Below the pieces are notes generated by a model. It did not search any database. It saw only the letters and a list, made by a program, of their open reading frames with translations, and was not told the origin of the DNA. The position numbers were made by a program, and so were the translations under genes. From NCBI GenBank assembly GCA_041589175.1, contig JBFHWF010000021.1, positions 1-31,845 on the forward strand: a DNA stretch of 31,845 bases, given 5' to 3'. Positions 22,644-31,179 of this stretch are shown here, in pieces. Positions within the stretch are counted from its first letter, which is position 1. The number at the start of each line of letters is the position of its first letter. The DNA is from SZUA-229 sp041589175. GTDB lineage: Bacteria > Pseudomonadota > Gammaproteobacteria > SZUA-229.

Positions 22644-24869
22644 TTACTTCAGGCTATCGATAATCTGGTTGAGCACATCACTGGGGCGCATAACCGCTGA
22701 GGTCAGAGTTTCATCTGGGCGATAATAACCACCAATATCCACGGCCCTGCCCTGAACACCATTCAGCTGATCCACAATCGCCTGTTCCTGCTGTGCCATC
22801 TGCTCGGCAACCGGCCTGAATCGTGTCTGCAGGTCTGCATCATCAGTCTGCTCTGCCAATGCCTGGGCCCAGTACATGGCCAGGTAGAAGTGACTACCCC
22901 GCGTATCCAGCTCACCTGCTTTACGGGAGGGCGCCTTATTGCTGTTCAGGAACTTGCCATTCGCTGCATCCAGTGCACTAGCCAGTACCTGCGCTCGCTT
23001 ATTACCGGTTTTCTGCGACAGATCTTCCAGTGAAACCGCCAGCGCAAGGAACTCACCCAGCGAGTCCCAGCGTAAATGATTCTCCTCAACCAGCTGCTGT
23101 ACGTGCTTGGGTGCAGACCCCCCCGCACCGGTTTCAAACAGGCCACCTCCGGCCAGTAAGGGTACGATTGACAGCATCTTGGCACTGGTACCCAGCTCCA
23201 GAATTGGGAACAGGTCAGTTAGATAATCACGTAATACATTACCAGTCACAGAAATGGTATTTTCACCGGCTTTGATACGCTCCAGTGAATAACGCGTGGC
23301 TTCGCGGGGCGCCATGATTTGAATGTCCAGGCCGTCAGTATCGTGATCTTTCAGATAGGTATTGACCTTGCTGATCAGGTTGGCATCGTGAGCGCGGTTT
23401 TCATCCAGCCAGAAAATGGCCGGTTGTCCGGTCAGACGAGAGCGTGTGACCGCAAGCTTAACCCAGTCCTGAACAGGGATATCTTTTGTCTGGCACATGC
23501 GCCAGATATCACCCGTTTCCACGGCATGCTCCAACAGCGTATGACCCGCTGTATCCGTCACTCTGATCGTACCATCAGCAGGCACCTCGAAGGTTTTATC
23601 GTGAGAGCCATACTCTTCTGCCTTCTGCGCCATCAGGCCGACATTGCTCACATTACCCATGGTCGTAACATCGAAGGCGCCATTGGCCTTACAGAAGTCG
23701 ATCACTTCCTGGTAAATGCCACCGTAGCTACGATCTGGAATCATCGCCAGGGTGTCATGCAACTTGCCATCAGGGCCCCACATTTTGCCCGAAGAACGCA
23801 GCGCCGCTGGCATGGACGCATCGATGATCACATCGCTGGGCACGTGCAGGTTAGTAATGCCCTTATCGGAATTCACCATCGCCAGTGCGGGACGCGATTC
23901 ATAGACCGCCTGAATATCCGCCTCAATAGCTTCGCGTTTGGCATCCGGCAGGCTGGCGATTTTTGCATATACATCGCCGAGTCCATTACGCGTATCGACA
24001 CCCAGCTTTTTGAAGGTTTCCGCGTACTTTTCGAACACATCTTTATAATAAACATTCACTGCATGGCCAAACATAATGGGGTCGGACACCTTCATCATGG
24101 TCGCCTTAAGATGCAGAGACAGCAGAACATCATCGGCTTTCGCCTGTTGCATCTGCGCCTCGAAGTAATCGCACAGCGCTTTTTTACGCATCACGGATGC
24201 ATCGACAACTTCACCTTCGAGCACTGGCACACTCGATTTAAGCACCTGCTCATTTCCCTCGGCATCAATAAAACGAATACTAAGATCATCCGCTGCCGCC
24301 ATAATGTGGGATTTTTCGCTGTCATAGAAATCATCACCTGACATACCCGCGACACTGGAACGCGAATCGGCCGACCACTCACCCATCGAGTGAGGATGCT
24401 GCTGCGCATAGGCCTTTACAGGTGCCGCCACTCGGCGATCCGAATTACCCTCGCGCAATACCGGATTAACCGCGCTACCCAGCACCTTTGCGTAACGCCC
24501 CTTGATCGCCTCTTCTTCCGCATTAGCCGGCTCCTGAGGGTAATCAGGAATGTCATAACCTTTCTGCTGCAGCTCTTTTATTGCCGCGATTAACTGGGGT
24601 ACTGAGGCACTGATATTCGGCAGCTTGATGATATTCGCATCAGGCGTTTTCGCCAGTTCGCCCAGCTCAGCCAGGGCATCCCCCAGCTTCTGCTGATCAG
24701 TGAGGTTCTCAGGAAAATTCGCAATGATGCGCCCGGACAGTGAAATATCACGGGTTTCTACCTGAATACCTGCAACCCCGGTGAAGGCCTGCACCATAGG
24801 CAGAAGTGAGTAAGTCGCAAGGGCTGGAGCCTCGTCGGTAAGTGTGTAGATAATCCTGGAACCTGACAT
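22644..24869 (-). CDS. icd: NADP-dependent isocitrate dehydrogenase, monomeric type
   Basis: This enzyme decarboxylates isocitrate to 2-oxoglutarate with NADP in the TCA cycle. It is the large monomeric class (IDH-II), about 740 residues, and not the 416-residue dimeric class. From ATG 24869 (MSGSRIIYTLTDEAPALATY) it is 741 residues. Visible family segments are NIIKLPNISASVPQL, EGNSDRRVAAPVKAYA, LHLKATMMKVSDPIMFGH, the substrate region ASMPAALRSSGKMWGPDGKL, TMGNVSNVGLMAQKAEEYGSHDKT and the nucleotide-binding GSAPKHVQQL. The 25 open codons upstream are hydrophobic and unlike the family. It makes 2-oxoglutarate, the metabolite sensed by the nearby GlnK; this is a pathway link only. It converges with comM. 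Confidence 0.98.
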   Translation of the reverse strand: MSGSRIIYTLTDEAPALATYSLLPMVQAFTGVAGIQVETRDISLSGRIIANFPENLTDQQKLGDALAELGELAKTPDANIIKLPNISASVPQLIAAIKELQQKGYDIPDYPQEPANAEEEAIKGRYAKVLGSAVNPVLREGNSDRRVAAPVKAYAQQHPHSMGEWSADSRSSVAGMSGDDFYDSEKSHIMAAADDLSIRFIDAEGNEQVLKSSVPVLEGEVVDASVMRKKALCDYFEAQMQQAKADDVLLSLHLKATMMKVSDPIMFGHAVNVYYKDVFEKYAETFKKLGVDTRNGLGDVYAKIASLPDAKREAIEADIQAVYESRPALAMVNSDKGITNLHVPSDVIIDASMPAALRSSGKMWGPDGKLHDTLAMIPDRSYGGIYQEVIDFCKANGAFDVTTMGNVSNVGLMAQKAEEYGSHDKTFEVPADGTIRVTDTAGHTLLEHAVETGDIWRMCQTKDIPVQDWVKLAVTRSRLTGQPAIFWLDENRAHDANLISKVNTYLKDHDTDGLDIQIMAPREATRYSLERIKAGENTISVTGNVLRDYLTDLFPILELGTSAKMLSIVPLLAGGGLFETGAGGSAPKHVQQLVEENHLRWDSLGEFLALAVSLEDLSQKTGNKRAQVLASALDAANGKFLNSNKAPSRKAGELDTRGSHFYLAMYWAQALAEQTDDADLQTRFRPVAEQMAQQEQAIVDQLNGVQGRAVDIGGYYRPDETLTSAVMRPSDVLNQIIDSLK

Positions 24870-24957
24870 AATTACGATCTCGACTGAAATAATTTGGATA
24901 TATTTTAGCAAGCCATTATATTTCAGTTTGCACAACAGGCCCACCGATTAATTATTC

Positions 24958-24966
24958 TGGTATACT
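24958..24966 (+). promoter_or_regulatory. Extended -10 promoter of the tRNA-Arg locus
   Basis: TGGTATACT is an extended -10 element (TGn plus TATACT) followed by a GC-rich discriminator (GCGCC), as is common for stable-RNA promoters. No clear -35 hexamer is visible. Transcription would begin near 24973, giving a leader of about 120 nt before the first tRNA-like sequence. Confidence 0.55.
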
Positions 24967-24981
24967 GCGCCTCGTTCTCTG

Positions 24982-25085
24982 GCCACCAGGTGGCTCTGGT
25001 TTACTAGAAGCAACATGCCCACTGAAAGCTATCGCCTCAGGGGCATCACACAGGATGTACACCTTGAATCCTCCGGTGGATTTCA
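24982..25085 (+). other. Structured leader with three hairpins upstream of the tRNA-like sequence
   Basis: The region 24973-25096 contains no gene. It holds GCCACC-A-GGTGGC (24982-24994, very small loop), ATGCCC / GGGCAT (25015-25020 with 25041-25046), and GAATCC / GGATTTC with one bulge (25066-25084). These may be processing structures of the tRNA precursor. Confidence 0.4.
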
Positions 25086-25096
25086 GAGATTGTTAT

Positions 25097-25153
25097 GCGC
25101 CCGTAGCTCAGCTGGATAGAGCGTGCCTTGCGGAGGCAAAGCTCACAGGTTCG
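25097..25153 (+). pseudogene. Broken tRNA-Arg-like sequence (5' two thirds only)
   Basis: The sequence GCGCCCG-TA-GCTCAGCTGGATAGAGC-G reproduces the acceptor 5' strand and D-arm of a tRNA-Arg almost exactly as in the intact copy 189 bp downstream. The anticodon arm TGCC-TTGCGGA-GGCA has a four-pair stem. Its loop would read GCG rather than CCG, and the arm is one base shorter than in the intact copy. Homology ends inside the T-loop at ACAGGTTCG. The 3' T-stem (expected CCTGT), the 3' acceptor strand (expected CGGGCGC) and the CCA are missing. It cannot fold as a normal tRNA, so I call it a remnant, though it may still be transcribed. Confidence 0.8.
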
Positions 25154-25156
25154 GCA

Positions 25157-25270
25157 AAATTGCCGGGGGCAATTTCGCACATGGTGGCGCTTTCTGACAC
25201 CATGCCCCCTGGGTGATTTCTACCCAGGAGTGGAGCACAGGGATGTGCGTAACAATCCTCTTAAAGGATT
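25157..25270 (+). other. Array of five hairpins between tRNA remnant and tRNA-Arg
   Basis: Five near-contiguous perfect stems follow the point where the tRNA homology stops: AAATTGCC-GGG-GGCAATTT (25157-25175), CATGGTG / CACCATG (25180-25204), CCTGGGT / ACCCAGG (25208-25228), GCACA-GGGA-TGTGC (25235-25248) and AATCCT / AGGATT (25254-25270). There is no open reading frame. The density of structure suggests a structured RNA segment or tRNA-precursor processing elements; I recognise no Rfam family. Confidence 0.6.
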
Positions 25271-25285
25271 CATTGAAAGTAATTT

Positions 25286-25362
25286 GCGCCTTTAGCTCAG
25301 CTGGATAGAGCGTTGCCCTCCGGAGGCAAAGGTCAGAGGTTCGAATCCTCTAAGGCGCGCCA
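25286..25362 (+). tRNA. tRNA-Arg (anticodon CCG)
   Basis: The full cloverleaf is visible with encoded CCA, 77 nt in total. The acceptor is GCGCCTT / AAGGCGC with discriminator G, the D-arm is GCTC-AGCTGGATA-GAGC, and the anticodon arm is TTGCC-CTCCGGA-GGCAA with anticodon CCG (reads CGG, arginine). The variable loop is AGGTC, and the T-arm is AGAGG-TTCGAAT-CCTCT. All stems pair completely. It shares a promoter with the upstream remnant and probably ends at the hairpin near 25392-25407. Confidence 0.96.
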
Positions 25363-25391
25363 TACACCCCTTACTCCCGCTTCCACAGATT

Positions 25392-25407
25392 GCCCGGCCC
25401 TTCGGGC
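25392..25407. terminator. Possible terminator after tRNA-Arg
   Basis: GCCCG-GCCCTT-CGGGC forms a 5-bp GC stem (alternatively GCCC-TTC-GGGC), 29 nt past the tRNA. The following GTTCT is a poor T-tract. It lies between the tRNA and the convergent secreted-protein gene and could serve either strand. Confidence 0.45.
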
Positions 25408-25448
25408 GTTCTGGCTAAGCACAATTATTTTAGAAATAGAGAATCTGC

Positions 25449-26012
25449 CTAGTAAAAACGGCTACGGGGGACTTCGTAAATTTTAACGGTCTTATTATCC
25501 GCCAGCACCTTGATTCCACGAATCACATTCGTGTTACCGTGACAGAAAGCCTCCAACGGTTTTTCATCCAGCAGTGCCGTCTCATCCGCAAAGACACTGA
25601 CGATGACCGAGAGCCTGTCACCACAGCGCGCATTAAAATTATGATTAAAGATTTTAGGCCTGACAACTATGCGATAATCGGTTCCCTCAAGGTGACAGCT
25701 CAACTTTAGCTGATCCGACTCGCTGACCAGTGTTCGGCTCCCTCTGGGTTCCAGTTGTACGAGTGACCAGGGGTTATAGGTACCCTGTGCAGCATTAAAA
25801 GGATAGATTCTGCCTGACTCGCCCCACTTTACTTCATTCTTGATTTTCACCTGACGGTTCTCTTTATCACAGGTGAATGTAATAATGGGCCATGGTCGCG
25901 GAGCTTGCGCACTGGCAAAAAGACTGCCAGGCCCTGCGAGCAGAAACAGTAGTGCCGAAAGTGCGATGAATAGCGTGCGAGTAAAGCCAGGGCAGCTAAG
26001 TGTCATTTTCAT
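25449..26012 (-). CDS. Exported protein of unknown function, four cysteines
   Basis: I do not recognise this 187-residue protein. It begins with a signal peptide: a short basic start, then LFIALSALLFLLAGPGSLFA with likely cleavage before SAQAP. The mature part is predicted to be beta-rich. It has four Cys residues (FTCDKE, LSCHLEG, ARCGDRL, AFCHGN), which suggests two disulfide bonds and a periplasmic or extracellular location. Other visible features are the pattern EVKWGESGRIYPFN and a C-terminal VKIYEVPRSRFY. ATG 26012 has AGAAGG seven bases upstream. It is divergent from hrpA with a 151-bp gap and convergent with the tRNA-Arg locus. No neighbour suggests a function. Confidence 0.78.
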   Translation of the reverse strand: MKMTLSCPGFTRTLFIALSALLFLLAGPGSLFASAQAPRPWPIITFTCDKENRQVKIKNEVKWGESGRIYPFNAAQGTYNPWSLVQLEPRGSRTLVSESDQLKLSCHLEGTDYRIVVRPKIFNHNFNARCGDRLSVIVSVFADETALLDEKPLEAFCHGNTNVIRGIKVLADNKTVKIYEVPRSRFY

Positions 26013-26163
26013 AATTGAACCTTCTGCAGTGCAGTTTCAGGTAGTCAACTCAATACAACACGTACTACTCGTTTTTATGTGCCGCCATTAGTATCATACA
26101 CCTGCCCCGTTTGACAACAGCATCACTTATAAAAACCTTTTATCATTAATCTCAACAGCAGCC

Positions 26164-29100
26164 ATGAACGCACCGATTAAGCACCAGTTGAAACAGCTTG
26201 AATCTCGACTCAAACACGGGCTGCTCAAGGATCGTTATCTTGCACAGCGCAAGATACAGGCGATACATCGCCGAGTCCGTAACAACCAGCCAGTAGACAA
26301 TCAACTCACAGCACTCCATCAACTGGTTGAAAGATCCTGCCAGCTGTTCAAGCAGCGCAGCGAAAAAAGTCTCGAACTGCATTACCCAGAAGAATTACCG
26401 GTAAGCCAGAAACGCAACGAAATCATTCAGGCTATTTTCGATCATCAGGTGATCGTTATCTGCGGTGAAACCGGGTCTGGCAAAACGACACAGCTTCCAA
26501 AAATGTGTCTTCAGGCTGGCCTTGGCGTGCGCGGCATGATCGGCCACACACAACCTCGGCGCCTGGCGGCGCGTTCAGTCGCAAGTCGAATCGCAGATGA
26601 ACTTAAACAGCCGCTGGGTGATACGGTTGGCTTCAAGGTTCGTTTTAATGATTCCCTGAGTGATCTCAGCCAGATCAAACTAATGACCGATGGCATATTA
26701 CTTTCAGAAATCCATCACGACCCTTACCTCAATCAGTATGATTGCATCATTGTTGATGAAGCCCATGAAAGAAGCCTGAATATTGATTTCCTGCTGGGAT
26801 ATCTGAAACAGTTATGTCACAAACGAAAAGAGCTGAAAATTATAATTACTTCGGCGACCATCGACCCTCAACGTTTTTCACGCCACTTTAATAATGCACC
26901 TGTCATTGAAGTCTCCGGCAGAACCTACCCAGTTGAAGTTGAATACCGTGATACATTCACAGAAGAAGGGCAACAAACCGATTTACCCGCTGCCATTGCA
27001 GATTGTGTTGATGAAATTACACGCCGAGACCGTGGCGACATACTGGTCTTTCTGAGCGGCGAAAGAGATATCCGTAAAACAGCAGATTATCTGTCGAAAC
27101 AGAATTTACAGAATACCGAGATACTGCCTTTACTGGCACGCCTCTCGGCCAGCGAACAGAATCGAATTTTTTCACCCTCCTCCAGCCGACGTATTGTGCT
27201 GGCAACTAATGTCGCAGAAACATCACTTACGGTTCCTGGCATTAAATACGTTATCGACACAGGGCTTGCACGTATTTCTCGCTACTCCTGGCGCAGCAAA
27301 ATTCAGCGTCTGCCTATTGAAAAAATCTCACAGGCCTCTGCTAACCAGCGCAAGGGTCGATGTGGGCGTGTAAGTGCCGGTGTCTGTTACCGTCTTTATT
27401 CGGAAGACGATTTCAAGCAACGACCTGAATTTACCGAACCTGAAATTCAGCGCACCAATCTTGCTTCCGTCATCCTTACCATGGAGCACCTGCAACTGGG
27501 CCATGTTGAGGACTTTCCTTTTGTAGAACCACCCGATAGCAAGTTAATCAATGACGGTTATAAGCTGTTATTCGAACTGGGTGCCATTAACAAACAGCAC
27601 AAGATCAGTGATACAGGCCGTATTCTGGCTCGCCTGCCTATCGATCCAAAGCTTGGCCGCATACTGATTGAAGCAGAAAAGGAAAATTGCATTCAATACG
27701 CTCTCATTGTTGTTTCTGCACTGGCCGTTCAGGACCCTCGTGAACGGCCTATCGATCAGCAACAGGCGGCCGATGAAGCTCATAAAAAATTTGCGGACAA
27801 TCGATCTGATTTTGTTAGCTGGATCAATCTGTGGCAACAGTATCATCAGAACAAACAGGAATTATCAGGAAACCGTTTGCGCAAATGGTGTAAACAGAAT
27901 TTTATATCCTGGCTGCGTATGCGTGAGTGGATAGATACGCACTCACAGATACGCAATATGCTTAAAGAATTAAACTATAAAATAAATGAAACTGAATTTG
28001 ACTACTCTGCGCTTCACCGTTCACTACTAACCGGCTTTCTAAGCCAGCTGGGTTTCAAGGATGAAAATCACGAATACCTCAGCTGCCGTCAACGACGCTT
28101 TCATATTTTTCCCGGCTCTGATCTATTCAATCACGGACCCAAGTGGGTTGTTGCTTCTGATATTGTAGAAACGCAAAAAGTTTATGCCCGCCACCTCGCT
28201 AAAATCGACCCTGCATGGATAAGCGATAAAGCACAGCACATGATCAAGCATAACTATGCAAACCCTCACTGGGAAAAGAAAAGCGCCCAGGTCAGTGCAA
28301 CTCGCAAATCAACCCTGCTAGGCTTACTCGTTAACCCCGGTGTACGTGTCCACTATGGCCCGATCAATCCGCGCGAGTCACGGGATATTTTTATACGCCA
28401 GGCACTGATCGAGGGTGATTTCGACTGTCGACATAATTTCTTTAAACACAATCATTCAATGATTGAAAGTATTGAAGCTCTCGAGGCAAAATCCCGCCGC
28501 CAGGATATACTCGTCGACCAGGAGCTACTTTTCGAATTTTACGACAGGCATATTCCAGATACTGTTTACAGTGGCGCGACTCTCGATAAATGGCTAAAGA
28601 AAAATAATGACAAGGCCTTATATTTATCTGAATCTGATCTTATGCAACATGATGCATCGAATATCAGTTCATTCGACTTTCCAGATCAGCTAACGATCAA
28701 TCAGGTACAATTTCCACTGGAATACCATTTCGACCCAAGTCATCACTGTGATGGAATCACACTGATAACACCCGCTTCTGCCATCGGCGTTATTGATCCT
28801 CAATTATGCGACTGGCTTGTACCGGGTCTGCGCCTCGAAAAAATGACCGAAATGATCCGCTCACTCCCTAAGCAGCTACGCAAGAATTTCGTTCCCGCAC
28901 CGGATTTCGCAGCTGCATGCCTGGATGCCCTGAGCCCGAACGATGGCATGTTGGCTAGTGCAATGGCACAACATCTGAGAAAAATCACGGGCACCGATAT
29001 TCCATACGATGCCTGGCAAACTGACAATGTTGCCGATTACCTGTTTCTAAATTTTCGTGTAATAGACGGCAAGGGAAAAACACTTGCCGAGAGCCGTGAT

Positions 29101-30036
29101 CTTGCTGCGTTACAGACACGTTTCTCTGATTATCAGGCAAAAGATAATCAGACTAGCCTCGTCACTGAGCACCTTGAGCAGGATAATGTTTCCAGCGATA
29201 TACTCGACAGTCTCAGTGAACAGGTAGACATTGAACAGCAGGGATTCATCATCAAAGCCTATCCTGCACTTTCTGTAAAGGATAAACAGGTCAACCTGCG
29301 TATATTTACCTCACCGCAGGAAGCCGCAATTTCGCACCATGCCGGCTTAAGACAGCTCTTCATGAATGCCTTAAGCCAGCAGGTACGGCATCTGGAGTCA
29401 TGCATTCCGGACGCACAATCCATGTGCCTGCAATTTACTCCGATCGGAAACTGTAAACAGCTAAAATCAGAACTGATTTCACGGCTCATCGACCATCTTT
29501 TCACTCAGCATGCTCCTGCTAGCCGGCAACAGTTTGATGAGGTATTAGACGCAGGCAAAGCAATGCTCGACGAAACACTGAAGCACCTGAGCAAACATCT
29601 GAAAGACATTCTGGCTAGTTTTCACCGTATTCATAAGCAATTAAAAAGCCCGCCATTACACCTGCTCGATGCGATGGCCGATATCCAGGATCAACTCGAC
29701 CATCTGCTCCCTCGACATTTTATTCTTGAGACACGAGCAGACGATTTTGAACATTTGAGCCGCTATCTTCGCGGGATCGAAAAGCGTCTGGAAAAAATCC
29801 AGTCTAATCCCGAACGTGATCGTCAGTCTCGACTACAGGTACAGCCCTTCTGGGACGACTATAAGCAACGCAGCAGACAGCTTGAACAACAAAATCGACA
29901 TTCTGAACAGTTGCTAGATTTTCGCTGGATGATCGAGGAGTTTCGCATATCCCTGTTTGCCCAGGAAATCCGCACCCGTGCACCCGTATCGGCAAAACGC
30001 CTGAAAAAGGTCTGGTCTGAAATTTCGGATGCTTGA
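26164..30036 (+). CDS. hrpA: ATP-dependent RNA helicase HrpA
   Basis: HrpA is a DEAH-box RNA helicase acting on mRNA and on stalled ribosomes. At 1290 residues this copy matches the E. coli length. Walker A is GETGSGKTT (101-109), motif Ia TQPRRLAARSVA follows, the DEAH box is at 198-201 (VDEAHERSLN), motif III is SAT, and motifs V/VI are ATNVAETSLTVPG and QRKGRCGRVSAG. The HA2/OB region follows, then the long C-terminal DUF3418 domain (PEFTEPEIQRTNL, VNPGVRVHYGPINPRESRDIF). The end is helical (YLRGIEKRLEKIQSNPERDR). The ATG at 26164 has no strong ribosome binding site. It is transcribed alone or with the cytochrome gene 66 bp downstream. Confidence 0.97.
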   Translation: MNAPIKHQLKQLESRLKHGLLKDRYLAQRKIQAIHRRVRNNQPVDNQLTALHQLVERSCQLFKQRSEKSLELHYPEELPVSQKRNEIIQAIFDHQVIVICGETGSGKTTQLPKMCLQAGLGVRGMIGHTQPRRLAARSVASRIADELKQPLGDTVGFKVRFNDSLSDLSQIKLMTDGILLSEIHHDPYLNQYDCIIVDEAHERSLNIDFLLGYLKQLCHKRKELKIIITSATIDPQRFSRHFNNAPVIEVSGRTYPVEVEYRDTFTEEGQQTDLPAAIADCVDEITRRDRGDILVFLSGERDIRKTADYLSKQNLQNTEILPLLARLSASEQNRIFSPSSSRRIVLATNVAETSLTVPGIKYVIDTGLARISRYSWRSKIQRLPIEKISQASANQRKGRCGRVSAGVCYRLYSEDDFKQRPEFTEPEIQRTNLASVILTMEHLQLGHVEDFPFVEPPDSKLINDGYKLLFELGAINKQHKISDTGRILARLPIDPKLGRILIEAEKENCIQYALIVVSALAVQDPRERPIDQQQAADEAHKKFADNRSDFVSWINLWQQYHQNKQELSGNRLRKWCKQNFISWLRMREWIDTHSQIRNMLKELNYKINETEFDYSALHRSLLTGFLSQLGFKDENHEYLSCRQRRFHIFPGSDLFNHGPKWVVASDIVETQKVYARHLAKIDPAWISDKAQHMIKHNYANPHWEKKSAQVSATRKSTLLGLLVNPGVRVHYGPINPRESRDIFIRQALIEGDFDCRHNFFKHNHSMIESIEALEAKSRRQDILVDQELLFEFYDRHIPDTVYSGATLDKWLKKNNDKALYLSESDLMQHDASNISSFDFPDQLTINQVQFPLEYHFDPSHHCDGITLITPASAIGVIDPQLCDWLVPGLRLEKMTEMIRSLPKQLRKNFVPAPDFAAACLDALSPNDGMLASAMAQHLRKITGTDIPYDAWQTDNVADYLFLNFRVIDGKGKTLAESRDLAALQTRFSDYQAKDNQTSLVTEHLEQDNVSSDILDSLSEQVDIEQQGFIIKAYPALSVKDKQVNLRIFTSPQEAAISHHAGLRQLFMNALSQQVRHLESCIPDAQSMCLQFTPIGNCKQLKSELISRLIDHLFTQHAPASRQQFDEVLDAGKAMLDETLKHLSKHLKDILASFHRIHKQLKSPPLHLLDAMADIQDQLDHLLPRHFILETRADDFEHLSRYLRGIEKRLEKIQSNPERDRQSRLQVQPFWDDYKQRSRQLEQQNRHSEQLLDFRWMIEEFRISLFAQEIRTRAPVSAKRLKKVWSEISDA

Positions 30037-30102
30037 TCTGATTCAATGATCGTGCATACTGTCGTGGTATGCTGAACCATCAGATATGTGACAGGGTCCC
30101 CC

Positions 30103-31179
30103 ATGATACAGCCTTATACACGCACAGTGATTCTTGCAACACTGTTTCTGAGCCTGATTACAGGCATAACAACCAGTATTTCTACAGCACAGGCCTCTCC
30201 CAGCCAGGGTAAAGCGCTGTACCTTGATAATTGCGCGATCTGTCATGGTGACGATGGCCATGGTGGTATGGGCATTCCCCTGTCACTTGATAGCTTTCTG
30301 GAATCTGCCTCCCATGATTATCTACGGCAAACGATTCGGCTCGGCCGTCCGGGGCGGATTATGCCCTCCTTCTACTGGATGTCTCAGCGGGACATTGACA
30401 GCATTATTCTGTATATCGATAGCTGGCGAGAACGGCCCGCACCCCGCTGGTCTACGGATACACTGAAAGGCAATCATGAACAGGGGCGAGCTCTGTTCAG
30501 TGATCACTGTGCCAGCTGCCATGGACAGCAGGCCGAAGGCGGCAAGGGCTCTGGTCTACGCTTCTCTCGGCCGCGTGACCTGCCAATTACCGCACCAGCA
30601 CTCAATAATCAGGGCTTTCTCAACTCCGCACCCGACCAGATGCTTCAACACATCATTACACATGGCCGTGCTGGCACGCCCATGCCAGGTGCAAAGCAGC
30701 TTGGCTTATCCAGCAATCAGGTGAACGACCTTGTTGCCTATATACGCTCACTACAAAAGGCTCAACTCAGCCACCGACCTCAGTATGATTCTGAGCCCCC
30801 AAGCCTTATCGTTGACTCACCATATTCCTTCGAGGAAACGATTGAAAATCTAAAACGCTCAATCAGTGGTTCAAATTTTGTACACATTCGTGACCAGGCA
30901 TTACTGGAAGGCTTCACTACCCAGAAAGAACCCCTTCACCGCCAGATGATTATCTATTTCTGTAACTTCAGTTTTCTTTATGAGGCATTGAAAATTGATC
31001 CCCGTGTTGGCATGTTTCTACCCTGCCGCATCACAGTGACCGAAACCGATGATGGCGTACAAATGATGAGCATTAATCCAAAGCATCTGAGCCAGCTGTT
31101 TAATAATAGTGACCTCGATAATTCCTGCGATCAGATGTATCAGCTTTACATGGATATACTGGAGGATGCGAGCCTGTGA
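30103..31179 (+). CDS. Diheme cytochrome c with C-terminal DUF302 domain
   Basis: This is a periplasmic redox protein of 358 residues. From ATG 30103 it has a signal peptide (VILATLFLSLITGITTSIS ... AQA). Two class I cytochrome c domains follow: CAICH at residues 44-48 with likely axial Met in GRIMPSF, and CASCH at 136-140 with likely axial Met in GTPMPG. From about residue 238 the chain continues into a DUF302 domain (PYSFEETIENLKRSISG, then GMFLPCRITVTETDDGVQMMS). An in-frame GTG at 30088 gives only five more residues. The redox partner is unknown; similar diheme proteins donate electrons to terminal oxidases or take part in sulfur metabolism. Its stop overlaps the start of a second DUF302 gene by four bases. 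Confidence 0.9.
   Translation: MIQPYTRTVILATLFLSLITGITTSISTAQASPSQGKALYLDNCAICHGDDGHGGMGIPLSLDSFLESASHDYLRQTIRLGRPGRIMPSFYWMSQRDIDSIILYIDSWRERPAPRWSTDTLKGNHEQGRALFSDHCASCHGQQAEGGKGSGLRFSRPRDLPITAPALNNQGFLNSAPDQMLQHIITHGRAGTPMPGAKQLGLSSNQVNDLVAYIRSLQKAQLSHRPQYDSEPPSLIVDSPYSFEETIENLKRSISGSNFVHIRDQALLEGFTTQKEPLHRQMIIYFCNFSFLYEALKIDPRVGMFLPCRITVTETDDGVQMMSINPKHLSQLFNNSDLDNSCDQMYQLYMDILEDASL

Noticed and set aside
23319..24341. Open frame of 340 codons on the plus strand.
   Set aside because: It lies entirely antisense to icd, whose protein is a clear family match. The antisense translation has no recognisable domain, signal peptide or ribosome binding site.
25097..25285. The tRNA remnant as an attachment site of an integrated mobile element.
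   Set aside because: No integrase, excisionase or matching 3' tRNA fragment is found in the window, so an att site cannot be claimed; it remains only one explanation.
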